A stretch of 64,000 bases of DNA, from the NCBI GenBank assembly GCA_963785035.1, contig CAWATG010000004.1:558001-622000 (forward strand). Reading direction: 5' to 3'. Below, in pieces: positions 55,919 to 64,000 of the stretch. This DNA comes from CAWATG01 sp963785035. GTDB taxonomy: Bacteria > Actinomycetota > Acidimicrobiia > IMCC26256 > CAWATG01. The notes under the pieces are model-generated. The model had not been told where the DNA came from. It was given only the letters and a program-made list of their open reading frames with translations, and ran no database searches. The stretch's first letter is position 1. Every line of letters starts with the position of its first letter. A program made the translations under genes and the position numbers.

Positions 55919-58180
55919 TCATGAACGGGGAAGCCCCAACGACCTCTGCGCAATGATGTTGCGCTGGATCTCGTTGCTCCCGCCGTAGATTGTCGAAACC
56001 TGCGAATGGCGGAATGCGTGTTCGAGCACGCCGCTAGCCGCGGTGCCGGGAGCGCTTCCGGGTGCGTCATGCGTGAGCAGCGACGCCGCGCCCACGAGGT
56101 CCAAGGCCAGATGGCTGAGGTCTTTCAGCACTTCGGTGACATGGAGTTTGGTCATCGCCGCCTCGACGGACAACGGCTCCTGTTCTGCGAGACGACAGAA
56201 CACCCGATCCATCAGCGCTCGCGCCGCTTCGAGCTTGATATTTTCAAGCGCCAGTTGTCTGCGCAGAGCTGGTTCGTTGGTCCGCGATGGAACAGTTGCT
56301 GTGAGCGCGTCGACGAGTGCGTCGAACACGCGCAGCGCCTGCCCGACGTAGCCACCCATTGCCGCCCGTTCGAAATCGAGCGCAGCCGCGATGACCGACC
56401 AGCCCGCGTTCTCGGCTCCGATGCGGTTTTCCTCTGGGACAAACACCTCGTCGTAGAACGTCGCGTTGGTGCGCTCGCCGCCGAAGGTCTCAATCGGTTG
56501 GATCGTGATCCCAGGAGCGCTGAGCGGGACCATGAACATCGACAGTCCGCGGTGCTTGGGAACATCGGGATTCGTGCGGGCGAGCAGGAATACGTAGTTC
56601 GACACATGGGCGAGCGTTGTGAACATCTTGGCGCCACTGATCAGATAGCCGCCCTCAGTCCGAACCGCGCGGGTCGTGGCCGCCGCTACATCGGATCCGG
56701 AGTCAGCTTCGCTATAACCGAGCGAAACGAGTAGATCGCCCTCGACCATCGGCGCAACGAACTTCGCCTTCTGTTCAGGCGTGCCCAGCTGCATGATGAC
56801 GTATCCGACCATCTCGCTGAGTTGTTGTCCATCGACGGGGGCGCCAAGGCGATGGACTGTCTCCCAGAAGATTCCTGCGTCGCCGGCGCTCATCTGCGCG
56901 GCCCCCTCGACACCCGCCCATGATCCGCCGATCCACCCCTTCCTCGCGAAGGCGTGATGGAGCGCGTCGTTGTGCAGCGTTCCCGTCTGATGGACCTCAG
57001 CGCGTACTGCAGGGGTGATGTGCGTGTTCACGAGTTCCGTGATGGTCTGGCGGAGCGGTCCGTTGTACGCAGTCATGCGGAAGTCCAGCGCGTCCGACGG
57101 GTCGTCCCTATGCCTGGCCACGTCGGCATCGTCGCCGGAAAAGCCCATGCCGCGAGCACGCAGACGTTGTGGGAGTGCATCCTCGAGAATGTCGGGCGAA
57201 GCGGTCAGTACGCCGAGCGCTTTCGTGAAGCGTAGGTACAGATGGATGTCGTACTCGAGCATGAAGCCGTAGCCACCGAAGAACTGCAGGCTCTCTTTCG
57301 CGGCGCGCTCGGCAGCGTCATGGGCAGCGATCGCTGCGATCGCGCCGAAATACTGCAGCGCAGATGGATTGTCAGCGTAGGAGGCGGCACGCAGCACAAG
57401 GAGTTCCGCAGCATCCAGTGCGGTCGCACGGTCGGCAAGGCGATGTTGAATTGCCTGGAAGGAGCCGATGACGGCATCGAACTGGCGGCGCTCCTTGACG
57501 TATTCGACACCGAGTTCCAGGGCTCGCCGACCCGCACCGACGAGTTCGGAGGCTCGCAGGATCCGAAGCTCGCTCGTTGCCTGGTTGACGACGTCGCCCG
57601 ATGCTGCGAAGGTCGCGACGGGCACGACCCCGTCGAGCTTGATGGAGGCCATTGGGAAACGCCCGAGATTGGCGAGCGTGGCCCGTGTCAAGCGTGCGCT
57701 TCCCGCGTCGACGAGCACGAGCTTATTGGCGAGAGACACCGCCAAATAGCGAGCGACACCACCCGCTCGTAGGTAAGGGAGCTCGCCGGTGAGCGTTCCA
57801 GCGCTCGACTGTGTAACCGAAGCGGTCCCGTCGGCCCAGACGATCATGTCAGTTGGTTCGACGTCCAGAGGCAATCTGCCTTTGGTGACCTCCCGCTGTG
57901 TTCTCAGACCGACGACAGCATCCGCGTACGGAATGGGAGCGACGAACCGCCCGGACTCCATCCCGACAAGGGCGGCATCGACAAGGGTGCCTCCTCCCCC
58001 ACCACATGCTTCTGCGATCGAGAGGCTCGCGCCGTCCATGTCGACGAACTGCTTCCACAGTTGAGTGTCAAAGCCGCCTGTTACCTCGGCGGAACGTGCC
58101 GCTTCGACAGATGCTCCGGCGAACAAGTCGCGGAACGCCTTCACCATCAGCTGTTGATACTCGCAGAGTCGAAGCTTCAT
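55919..58180 (-). CDS. Two-domain fused acyl-CoA dehydrogenase (FadE34-like)
   Basis: 753 aa in one uninterrupted frame. Residues about 1-335 match the short ACAD at 11022-12044 (ERRQFDAVIGSFQAIQHRLA, QFFGGYGFMLEYDIHLYLR). Residues about 360-753 match the ACAD at 12047-13216 (SLGYSEADSGSDVAAATTRA, SGAKMFTTLAHVS, GGERTNATFYDEV, ALDFERAAMG, IYGGSNEIQRN). Only the second domain has the catalytic FERx Glu. Mycobacterial FadE34 is a comparable fusion that acts on steroid side-chain CoA esters. ATG 58180 begins the domain; it is 10 bp after the hydratase gene. Confidence 0.92.
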   Translation of the reverse strand: MKLRLCEYQQLMVKAFRDLFAGASVEAARSAEVTGGFDTQLWKQFVDMDGASLSIAEACGGGGGTLVDAALVGMESGRFVAPIPYADAVVGLRTQREVTKGRLPLDVEPTDMIVWADGTASVTQSSAGTLTGELPYLRAGGVARYLAVSLANKLVLVDAGSARLTRATLANLGRFPMASIKLDGVVPVATFAASGDVVNQATSELRILRASELVGAGRRALELGVEYVKERRQFDAVIGSFQAIQHRLADRATALDAAELLVLRAASYADNPSALQYFGAIAAIAAHDAAERAAKESLQFFGGYGFMLEYDIHLYLRFTKALGVLTASPDILEDALPQRLRARGMGFSGDDADVARHRDDPSDALDFRMTAYNGPLRQTITELVNTHITPAVRAEVHQTGTLHNDALHHAFARKGWIGGSWAGVEGAAQMSAGDAGIFWETVHRLGAPVDGQQLSEMVGYVIMQLGTPEQKAKFVAPMVEGDLLVSLGYSEADSGSDVAAATTRAVRTEGGYLISGAKMFTTLAHVSNYVFLLARTNPDVPKHRGLSMFMVPLSAPGITIQPIETFGGERTNATFYDEVFVPEENRIGAENAGWSVIAAALDFERAAMGGYVGQALRVFDALVDALTATVPSRTNEPALRRQLALENIKLEAARALMDRVFCRLAEQEPLSVEAAMTKLHVTEVLKDLSHLALDLVGAASLLTHDAPGSAPGTAASGVLEHAFRHSQVSTIYGGSNEIQRNIIAQRSLGLPRS

Positions 58181-58190
58181 GGCCGACTCC

Positions 58191-58973
58191 CTACTTGCGG
58201 CCCTGCTTGAAGCGTGCGACCCGATCTGCATGTTCCTGGGAGGTAAAGCACTCCGCCTCTGCCGCCAACGCGTAGTCCAGCACGCCCGCAAAAGCGCGTT
58301 CGAAGTAGGCGTTCATCGCAAGTTTGGTGGCGCGCAAGGCTTTGCGGGGCTGTTCGGCGAGGCGGTGCGCCAATGCCAATGCTTCGGTCATCAGCTCGTC
58401 ACCCGCGACGACGCGATTCGCGAGCCCGAGTCGTTCGGCCTCTACCGCGGGGATCTTGTCACCCGTGAGGAGGTACTCCTTGGCGCGCAGCATCCCGATC
58501 AGCATTGGCCACGACACCGCGCCACCGTCACCTGCGACAAGGCCGATCGAGACGTGGGGGTCGGCAAAGAATGCCCGCTCAGCAATCAAGACGATGTCGC
58601 ACAGCACTGCGATGCTGCAACCAAGTCCGACGGCTGGACCATTGACCGCCGCCACCACCGGTACGGGGCAACGAATCATCTCGGTCACGACTTGCTTGGC
58701 TTCGGCCATGACCAGGTCCCGCTCGTCCATGTCGACGGCGATCTCGCCGAACCAGTCCATGTCGCCGCCGGCACAGAACGCCGAGCCCGCTCCGGTGAGC
58801 ACGGCGGCTCCGGCCTCACGATCGTCGGCGAGTTGGCGCCAGACGGTAGCGAGCCCACGATGAATGCCGGGATTTACCGCGTTGAACTTGTCCGGCCGAT
58901 TCAAGGTGATGATCCGCACCGGACCGTCGGAGGTGACGCTCACTTCTTCGGGAAGTTCGTATTGGAACGTCAT
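58191..58973 (-). CDS. Enoyl-CoA hydratase/isomerase family protein
   Basis: 260 aa crotonase fold. CoA/oxyanion region: LTGAGSAFCAGGDMDWFGEI, AAVNGPAVGLGCSIAVLCDI, and ADPHVSIGLVAGDGGAVSWP. The Glu pair of true hydratases is not clearly present: position 2 reads HVSIGLVAGDGGA, so an isomerase or hydrolase role is possible. The start overlaps the SDR stop by 4 bp. In the middle of a seven-gene beta-oxidation operon. Confidence 0.88.
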   Translation of the reverse strand: MTFQYELPEEVSVTSDGPVRIITLNRPDKFNAVNPGIHRGLATVWRQLADDREAGAAVLTGAGSAFCAGGDMDWFGEIAVDMDERDLVMAEAKQVVTEMIRCPVPVVAAVNGPAVGLGCSIAVLCDIVLIAERAFFADPHVSIGLVAGDGGAVSWPMLIGMLRAKEYLLTGDKIPAVEAERLGLANRVVAGDELMTEALALAHRLAEQPRKALRATKLAMNAYFERAFAGVLDYALAAEAECFTSQEHADRVARFKQGRK

Positions 58974-59719
58974 GTCAGGTGCATACCGCCATCAACGTTC
59001 AACACTTGACCCGTGGTGTAGCTCGATCGGTCCGAAGCGAGATACAGGGCTGCCTCGGCAAGCTCGAAAGCGGTTCCAACGCGATGCATGGGTACCCGCT
59101 TGAGTGCCTTTTCTTGGAGCTCTTCAGGCATCGCACCTGCCATTTCGGTTGGGAACATCGGTGAGAGCGCGTTGACGCGGATCGAGAATTTGGCGAGCTC
59201 CTTGGCGCAGGACAGTGTCAGCCCGTGCAGGCCCGCTTTCGAGGCCGAGTAGGTGGCCTGGCCGACATTGCCGTGCGTGCCTGCCCACGAGATGACATTG
59301 ATAATGGACCCGCGTTCACGGTCCTTCATGATGGGGACCACCGCACGGGTCGCGAACATCGGGCCCGAGAGATTGACCGCGAGTACCTCGTTCCATTCTT
59401 CATCCGTGATACGGCTTATGAAGTGGTCACGTGCGATTCCGGCATTGTTGACCAGCACGTCGACCGTACCCCAGGTCTCAATCGTCCGTTGCACCAGAGC
59501 GTTCACCGATTGGGAATCCGCCATCTGTGCTGCGATCGCAAGTGTCGTACCACCGACGTGTGCCGCGGCGATCTCACCGGCGACGAGTTCGCAATCCTGT
59601 TGACGGCGACCGCTGACAACGACCTTGCCACCGGCTCTGGTGAAGCCCTCGGCGATCGCCCGCCCGATCCCACGGGTCGACCCTGTCACGATGCACACGC
59701 GACCACTGAGATCATCCAT
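58970..59719 (-). CDS. Short-chain dehydrogenase, FabG-like 3-oxoacyl or 3-hydroxyacyl oxidoreductase
   Basis: 249 aa. VCIVTGSTRGIGRAIAEGF and VVVSGRRQQDCE (favouring NADP), NNAG in VLVNNAGIARDHF, catalytic Ser in NVISWAGTHG and YSASKAGLHG. End VASDRSS-type: LYLASDRSSYTTGQVLNVDG. A reductase on 3-oxoacyl chains is likely, but the direction cannot be assigned. The 129-bp gap upstream separates it from the second hydratase gene and may hold a promoter. Confidence 0.9.
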   Translation of the reverse strand: MDDLSGRVCIVTGSTRGIGRAIAEGFTRAGGKVVVSGRRQQDCELVAGEIAAAHVGGTTLAIAAQMADSQSVNALVQRTIETWGTVDVLVNNAGIARDHFISRITDEEWNEVLAVNLSGPMFATRAVVPIMKDRERGSIINVISWAGTHGNVGQATYSASKAGLHGLTLSCAKELAKFSIRVNALSPMFPTEMAGAMPEELQEKALKRVPMHRVGTAFELAEAALYLASDRSSYTTGQVLNVDGGMHLT

Positions 59720-59848
59720 GAGTCTGCACCCCCCGGCACAATTGCGGCAGTGAGAGATGTGGGATTATCGAGTCGAAACGTCGGGTCCCAGCACTGTGGG
59801 GCTCACCGTACGGGACCAGCCGCTCGACATGCCAATACGAGGGCCGGC

Positions 59849-60613
59849 TCAGCTGCGTTGTGCCAGCTTCTTGATTCGTTCCCGGACCACACCGTCGGTC
59901 ATGCGCGAAGCCTGGTGACTACTCGCGTACAGGAGGTCGTACTCGAGTTTGTCCAGCACGGAGTGACGCGTGCCGCGCTTCATGACGGTCAGCGCCGCGC
60001 GGTCCATCCTCACGAGAGGCGCCAGCCAGTCTTCGGTGAATTCGCCCAGCGGCATCGATCCCGAACCCGCCTCGGCAAGTCCGATGGACAGCGAAGTAGC
60101 GGCATCGATGGGCTCGGCCCGGTACAGCATCGAGCGTGCACGGCCAAGGCCGACGATCCTCGGAAGGAGGCTCATTGCGCCCATGCCGGGAATCGCGCCG
60201 AGCTTCACCCAGGTTTCCTCGAACACCGCGTCCGGTCCGACGATGCGGCAGTCGCAACTCAGCGCGAGATCGCACCCGGCGCCGAGCGCGGGGCCGTTGA
60301 CTGCGGCGATAACGGGAATCTCGAGGTCCACAATCGTTCGGACCACGCCCTGAAAGTACTTGTAGACGCGCATGGCGATGTCCTCGGCGGGACCCGTCGC
60401 GAGTTCGCTGAGGAATGCCAAGTCGGCGCCGGCACAAAACACCGTTCCTGCGCCGGTGATCACAACAGCGCGCAGTGTTGCGTCAGCCTCTGCAGTACGG
60501 AGCGCACCAATGAGTTCCTGCGCAATCTCTGGTGTCAGTGCGTTGCGACGCTCCGGGCGGTTGATCGTGATCGTTGCGTACCGGTCGTGGATGTCGAGCG
60601 TCAAACTGGTCAT
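59849..60613 (-). CDS. Enoyl-CoA hydratase family protein
   Basis: 254 aa. ITGAGTVFCAGADLAFLSEL, AAVNGPALGAGCDLALSCDC and FEETWVKLGAIPGMGAMSLL form the crotonase CoA and oxyanion sites; the conserved hydratase Glu pair is only partly clear (EETWV, LGAIPG). It overlaps the upstream ACAD by 4 bp (ATGA) and probably acts on its product. Confidence 0.9.
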   Translation of the reverse strand: MTSLTLDIHDRYATITINRPERRNALTPEIAQELIGALRTAEADATLRAVVITGAGTVFCAGADLAFLSELATGPAEDIAMRVYKYFQGVVRTIVDLEIPVIAAVNGPALGAGCDLALSCDCRIVGPDAVFEETWVKLGAIPGMGAMSLLPRIVGLGRARSMLYRAEPIDAATSLSIGLAEAGSGSMPLGEFTEDWLAPLVRMDRAALTVMKRGTRHSVLDKLEYDLLYASSHQASRMTDGVVRERIKKLAQRS

Positions 60614-61743
60614 GTGCGTTCCCCCAGGAGTGATTTGGCGATGATCGTTCGTTGGATCTCCGCTGAGCCTTGGATCATCTCGTAGGCCTTTGCGTCACGG
60701 AAGATCCGCGAGATGGCAAATTCCGACGTGTAGCCGTATGCGCCATGGACCTGCATGCTCGCACTGGCCGCACGCATTGCGGACTGCGCGCAGTGCAACT
60801 TCGCCATCGCTGCGAGGCGTGGAATGTTCGCGTCCATGTCGGTATCAACGAGAGATGCGACGTGGTATGTGAGCCATCGCGAACTTTCGGCGGCCGCGGC
60901 AATGTCGGCGATCAACGCCTGAATCGTCGGGAACTTCTCCGCGATCGCCGTGCCACGATGCTCGCGGGCCAAGCCGTAGGTGATCGCCTCGTCGAGTGCG
61001 GCCTGAGCCATTCCCACGCACATTGCCGAGGACCGAATCTTCGCTTCTGACTCAATCGAGACGAGGACCTTCATGCCGTCACCGATGTCACCGAGCAGGT
61101 TGTCGGGCGGAACCCACACATCATCGAGCACGAAGTCGCCGGTATCGGCGCCTCGCAGACCCAAGAGGTCGTAGCGCGCCCCGGGCTGGACGCCGGGTTG
61201 TTTGCAGTCCACCAGAAATGCTGAGAGTCGTTCGCCCGTACGTGCAAAAACCACAGCGAGGGTCGCAACGCTGGAGTGGCTGATGAAAGCCTTGCTGCCA
61301 TTGATCCGCCAGCCGTCGCCGTCGGTCACGGCCTTCGTCTCAATGGCTTTGGGGTCCGAACCCGTGGCCGCCTCGGTGAAAACCCAACATGCTTTGCTCG
61401 ATCCTGTCACGAGCGAATGCAGATGCTGTGCCCGGGCGGTTTCGGTCCCGAATTGCTGCAGCGCGCGTGCCACCAGCACGTTCAAGGAGGGCATGAGCGC
61501 AGCAGCAGCCGACGAGCGTGCGAGCTCTTCGATCATCAGTGCGAAGTCCAGGTACGTACCACCACCACCGCCGTCGGATTCCGAGAAGGCCGCGCCTGTC
61601 ACCCCAAGTTCGCGGAGCTTGTCCCACAGCGGCTCGGACCACTGGTTCTGGCGGTCCAGCTCGGCCGCAACGGGCGACACCTGGTCGAGAGCGAAGCGGC
61701 GCGTGCTTGCTCGTAGGAGTGCCTGGTCTTCGGTGAGATTCAT
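60610..61743 (-). CDS. Acyl-CoA dehydrogenase, canonical type
   Basis: 377 aa. CWVFTEAATGSDPKAIETKA, NGSKAFISHSSVATLAVV, and the catalytic Glu in the usual place (KAYEMIQGSAEIQRTIIA), unlike the other ACADs here, which use helix G. This suits a general medium/short-chain type. It is divergent from the carbonic anhydrase across 154 bp and is first in the leftward operon. Confidence 0.93.
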   Translation of the reverse strand: MNLTEDQALLRASTRRFALDQVSPVAAELDRQNQWSEPLWDKLRELGVTGAAFSESDGGGGGTYLDFALMIEELARSSAAAALMPSLNVLVARALQQFGTETARAQHLHSLVTGSSKACWVFTEAATGSDPKAIETKAVTDGDGWRINGSKAFISHSSVATLAVVFARTGERLSAFLVDCKQPGVQPGARYDLLGLRGADTGDFVLDDVWVPPDNLLGDIGDGMKVLVSIESEAKIRSSAMCVGMAQAALDEAITYGLAREHRGTAIAEKFPTIQALIADIAAAAESSRWLTYHVASLVDTDMDANIPRLAAMAKLHCAQSAMRAASASMQVHGAYGYTSEFAISRIFRDAKAYEMIQGSAEIQRTIIAKSLLGERT

Positions 61744-61897
61744 AGGTAGGACTCCGAGCTGTGCGGCAGCGGTTGGACACTTTCAGTCTGTCTCGCCAAA
61801 CCTGCATTTCCTCGAACTGCTGCAAGGCGCCCGTCGCAAATGGCGTCTGCCCTTTGCGAGTTCGCCGAACGCTGGAGAGGCGAATGAGAATGCTCAC

Positions 61898-62389
61898 ATG
61901 TTTGACGATCTCCTGCAGGCAAATGCCGCGTACGCCGAGAACTTCGGACTTGGACACCTCAAACCCGAAGCCAGGCGGACGCTGGCGCTGCTGACGTGCA
62001 TGGACTCACGGATCGAGCCCCTTGCCATGTTGGGCCTGCAACCCGGAGACGCCAAGATCGTACGCAATGCGGGTGGCCGCGCTACCGACGACGCCCTGAG
62101 GTCCCTTGTTCTGGCCAGCAATCTCCTCGGAGTGACCCGCATTGCGGTGATGCATCACACCGGTTGCGCCATGATCTCGACCAACGATGCGATAGCCACG
62201 AAGGTCGGCGACGCTCTCGGCGTCCCGTCGCCCGATTGGGATTTTCACCCGATCGACGACCCGGTGCTGACGTTGCGAGCCGATGTCGCCGCAGTCCGGG
62301 CCTGCCCACTCATCCCCGCGACGACCACCGTCACCGGATGGGTCTATGACACATCCACAGGTGAGATTGCGGTCGTCGTCGCGCCCTGA
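61898..62389 (+). CDS. Beta-carbonic anhydrase
   Basis: 163 aa. Zinc ligands and partner: TCMDSRIEPL (Cys and the Asp-Arg pair) and MHHTGCAMIS (His, Cys), plus IVRNAGGRATDDALRSL, diagnostic of beta-class enzymes. It catalyses CO2 hydration and supplies bicarbonate for carboxylases. This is the short actinobacterial form. ATG 61898 starts MFDDLLQAN; the divergent 154-bp region to the ACAD is the promoter. Confidence 0.94.
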   Translation: MFDDLLQANAAYAENFGLGHLKPEARRTLALLTCMDSRIEPLAMLGLQPGDAKIVRNAGGRATDDALRSLVLASNLLGVTRIAVMHHTGCAMISTNDAIATKVGDALGVPSPDWDFHPIDDPVLTLRADVAAVRACPLIPATTTVTGWVYDTSTGEIAVVVAP

Positions 62390-62467
62390 CGCACGCAACA
62401 TGCGGTGTGCGTGGTTCCCGCTACCCTGGCCGTTCCATATCCGGGTTGACGGTGGGGGGAACACCTG

Positions 62468-63775
62468 ATGCACGTTTCATTTGGTACGCGCCTGCATGGC
62501 GCACGATCGAGAATCGCAGTCGCGATCACGGTGGTGTCAGCGTTGGTGGCTGTCACGATCGGGGGATCCATAGGCATGGTTGGCGCCTTACCCCGGCCGA
62601 ACGCATCACGTGCGACGGCCGATCCGGGTATCACGAAGACCGAGATTCGAGTTGGTGGCGTCGCCTCGGTGACAAACCCCCTCAACGGTCCCTACGGATC
62701 TTCGTTCGACGGAGTTCAGGCATATTTCAACATGGTCAACAGCTCGGGCGGCGTCCACGGACGCAAGCTGAAGTTGGTGGCCAAGCGTGATGACAAGATC
62801 GCCTCGAACGCCCAGGAGATTCAGGGCGTTGTCGAGCAGGACAAGGTCTTCGCCGTGCTTCCGAATGCGACGATCTTCGCGTTCAGCGGAGCGAAATATC
62901 TCGCCGAGAAGAAGATCCCGACCTTCGGCTGGGGAATCAACTCGGAATGGTCGAAGGCGCCCTATTTCTATGGCTTTGGTGCTCAGGCGTGTATCGACTG
63001 TCCGAGTACCGGCTACCCGATGACGGTCAAGCTCACCGGCCGCAAGACCGTTGGGGTGCTTGCCTATGGCGTGGCGAATTCCAGCGACTGTGCGAATCTC
63101 CAGAAAGAGGCGTTCGAGAAGTATCCGACGGCAAAGGTCGCGTACTTGAACACGAGCCTTGCTTTCGGTCAGGTTGACTTCTCCGCTGAGGTCAAGGCAA
63201 TGAAGGATGCGGGAGTCACGGTCATCACGCATTGCATCGACCAGAACGCCGCCTTGGCACTAGCGAAAGAGATCAAGCGCCAGAGCCTGAAGGCAATCCA
63301 GATCATGCCAAACGCGTACGACCAGGAATTCATGAAGGTCAATGCGCAGTTCTTCACGGGCTCCTTGATCCGAATCACCTTTACGCCGTTCGAGTTCAAG
63401 CCAAAGCCGAAGGGAATGGTCGAGTTCGATACCTGGATGCGCAAGGCCCGCTACAAGAAGAACGAAATGGCGATGGTCGGCTGGCTCAGTGCGTATCTCT
63501 TCGTGCAAGGACTCAAGGCCGCAGGACCGAACGTGACCCGTGCTTCGTTGGTTGCGGCATTGAATGCACCCAAGTTCAGGACCGACCGGGCGCAAGGCCT
63601 CCTGCCAGGAACCGACACGGTGAATCACACTGGGACGCAGAAGCAGGACTGCTACACGCTGGTCGAGGTCACCAAGACGGGTGCCTTGCGGCCATGGAAG
63701 ACGACGCCGGGCAAACCGTTCTTGTGCTGGCCGTTCCAACCAGAGACAACACCGACGAAGACCTCGCATCGGTAA
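62468..63775 (+). CDS. ABC transporter substrate-binding protein, branched-chain amino acid type
   Basis: 435 aa. A signal/TM region lies at residues 16-42 (IAVAITVVSALVAVTIGGSI), then a type-1 periplasmic-binding fold: IRVGGVASVTNPLNGPYG, FNMVNSSGGVHGRKLKLV, and C-terminal WLSAYLFVQGLKAAGPN. LivK/Leu-binding type, but actinobacterial clusters with acyl-CoA genes often use it for other carboxylates. No permease or ATPase is in the window, so partners must lie elsewhere. A GGTGGGGGG SD is near the start. A strong hairpin follows. Confidence 0.88.
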   Translation: MHVSFGTRLHGARSRIAVAITVVSALVAVTIGGSIGMVGALPRPNASRATADPGITKTEIRVGGVASVTNPLNGPYGSSFDGVQAYFNMVNSSGGVHGRKLKLVAKRDDKIASNAQEIQGVVEQDKVFAVLPNATIFAFSGAKYLAEKKIPTFGWGINSEWSKAPYFYGFGAQACIDCPSTGYPMTVKLTGRKTVGVLAYGVANSSDCANLQKEAFEKYPTAKVAYLNTSLAFGQVDFSAEVKAMKDAGVTVITHCIDQNAALALAKEIKRQSLKAIQIMPNAYDQEFMKVNAQFFTGSLIRITFTPFEFKPKPKGMVEFDTWMRKARYKKNEMAMVGWLSAYLFVQGLKAAGPNVTRASLVAALNAPKFRTDRAQGLLPGTDTVNHTGTQKQDCYTLVEVTKTGALRPWKTTPGKPFLCWPFQPETTPTKTSHR

Positions 63776-63797
63776 CAACCCATCGTGGTCGCAATCG

Positions 63798-63834
63798 CGT
63801 CGTGGGGGCCCGATTCGATCGGGCCCCCACGACG
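63798..63834 (+). terminator. Strong intrinsic-type hairpin after the binding-protein gene
   Basis: A perfect 17-bp inverted repeat: CGTCGTGGGGGCCCGAT, loop TCG, ATCGGGCCCCCACGACG. It lies 22 bp after the stop. No T tract follows (TTGCGA), so it may work as a bidirectional hairpin between convergent genes or a stabilising 3' end. Confidence 0.72.
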
Positions 63835-63855
63835 TTGCGATGTTGCGGCGCGGCG

Positions 63856-64000
63856 CTACGCAGGGCTTGCGGCGAAGATGCGCCCGATCCTCAGGAGCTG
63901 TTCCGTGCCGTGACCAAGCGTCAGTTCGATCTGCTTGGCCCATAGAAAATACCGGTGCAGCGGGTAATCGACATCGACACCGATGCCGCCGTGCAGGTGC
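63856..64000 (-). CDS. Acyl-CoA dehydrogenase, C-terminal end (truncated by window)
   Basis: The last 48 codons of a gene entering from the right. HLHGGIGVDVDYPLHRYFLW and the following TLGHGTEQLLRIGRIF are the C-terminal ACAD helices of the short-subunit type (no FERG or YEG Glu visible in this part). Stop at 63856. It is convergent with the binding-protein gene, 80 bp apart, with the hairpin between. This suggests that another lipid-degradation cluster lies to the right. Confidence 0.85.
   Translation of the reverse strand, partial: HLHGGIGVDVDYPLHRYFLWAKQIELTLGHGTEQLLRIGRIFAASPA

Noticed and set aside
1..64000. CRISPR arrays, prophage, insertion sequences, rRNA genes, riboswitches
   Set aside because: No regularly spaced repeats, transposase or integrase motifs, rRNA cores or cobalamin/TPP-type conserved leaders were seen; icmF (B12-dependent) has no evident B12 box in the 121 bp upstream.

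Overview
This is a 64 kb window of high-GC (about 60-65% by eye), gene-dense DNA, almost certainly from a member of the Actinomycetota. Supporting features are the GTG starts, ATGA overlaps, a HemD-type nitrate regulator, a RskA-type anti-sigma factor, a DosR/DevR-like regulon, many acyl-CoA dehydrogenases (ACADs) and a DUF1918 protein. The acyl-CoA gene content would suit an environmental lineage such as Acidimicrobiia, but the class is an inference. There is one tRNA (Val-GAC). I saw no prophage, insertion sequence or CRISPR array.

Layout. 1-9 kb: two DNA-repair nucleases, a cytochrome P450, heme A synthase, UDP-glucose dehydrogenase, TypA, an alpha/beta hydrolase and a secreted HExxH protein. 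9.2-18.7 kb: tRNA-Val, then a lipid/acyl-CoA block: a thiolase-like protein with a DUF35 partner, an ACAD pair, an alpha-methylacyl-CoA racemase-like protein, a PPOX-fold protein, an SDR, an aldo-keto reductase and two tandem PhyH dioxygenases. 18.7-22.9 kb: an NnaR-like HemD/winged-helix regulator facing an nrtABD-type ABC operon. 23-31.4 kb: a 36-aa basic protein, MTA phosphorylase, a membrane-anchored molybdopterin oxidoreductase in a glycosyltransferase operon, a divergent membrane-protein/epimerase pair, and an ECF sigma/anti-sigma pair. 31.4-34.7 kb: IcmF, a fused cobalamin-dependent mutase.

34.7-53.6 kb is the most interesting part. It resembles a rearranged mycobacterial DosR (hypoxia/dormancy) regulon: a CtpF-like P-type ATPase coupled to a kinase like Rv2004c, an adenylate kinase, a new 23-residue-repeat protein, a PAS histidine kinase, a NarL-type response regulator, three universal stress proteins, a PPOX protein, a site-2 protease with CBS domains, a zinc-ribbon protein and a HAD-GH65 fusion like OtsB1. 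A 15-bp element, GGGACCTTCGNCCCT, recurs in its intergenic regions. At four of these places it starts 49-52 bp before an ATG, suggesting a common regulator and leaderless mRNAs.

53.6-64 kb: a second beta-oxidation block with an ACAD pair, a two-domain fused ACAD, two enoyl-CoA hydratases, an SDR and another ACAD, then a beta-carbonic anhydrase, an ABC substrate-binding protein with a strong hairpin, and a truncated ACAD. Together with the P450, racemase and PhyH genes this suggests uptake and breakdown of branched or sterol-like acyl chains.

Fourteen genes are interrupted by frameshifts, 19 in all by my reading. Each is repaired by skipping one base, which points to insertion errors in the sequence, though other explanations need excluding. 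These genes are listed at full length with the break noted.
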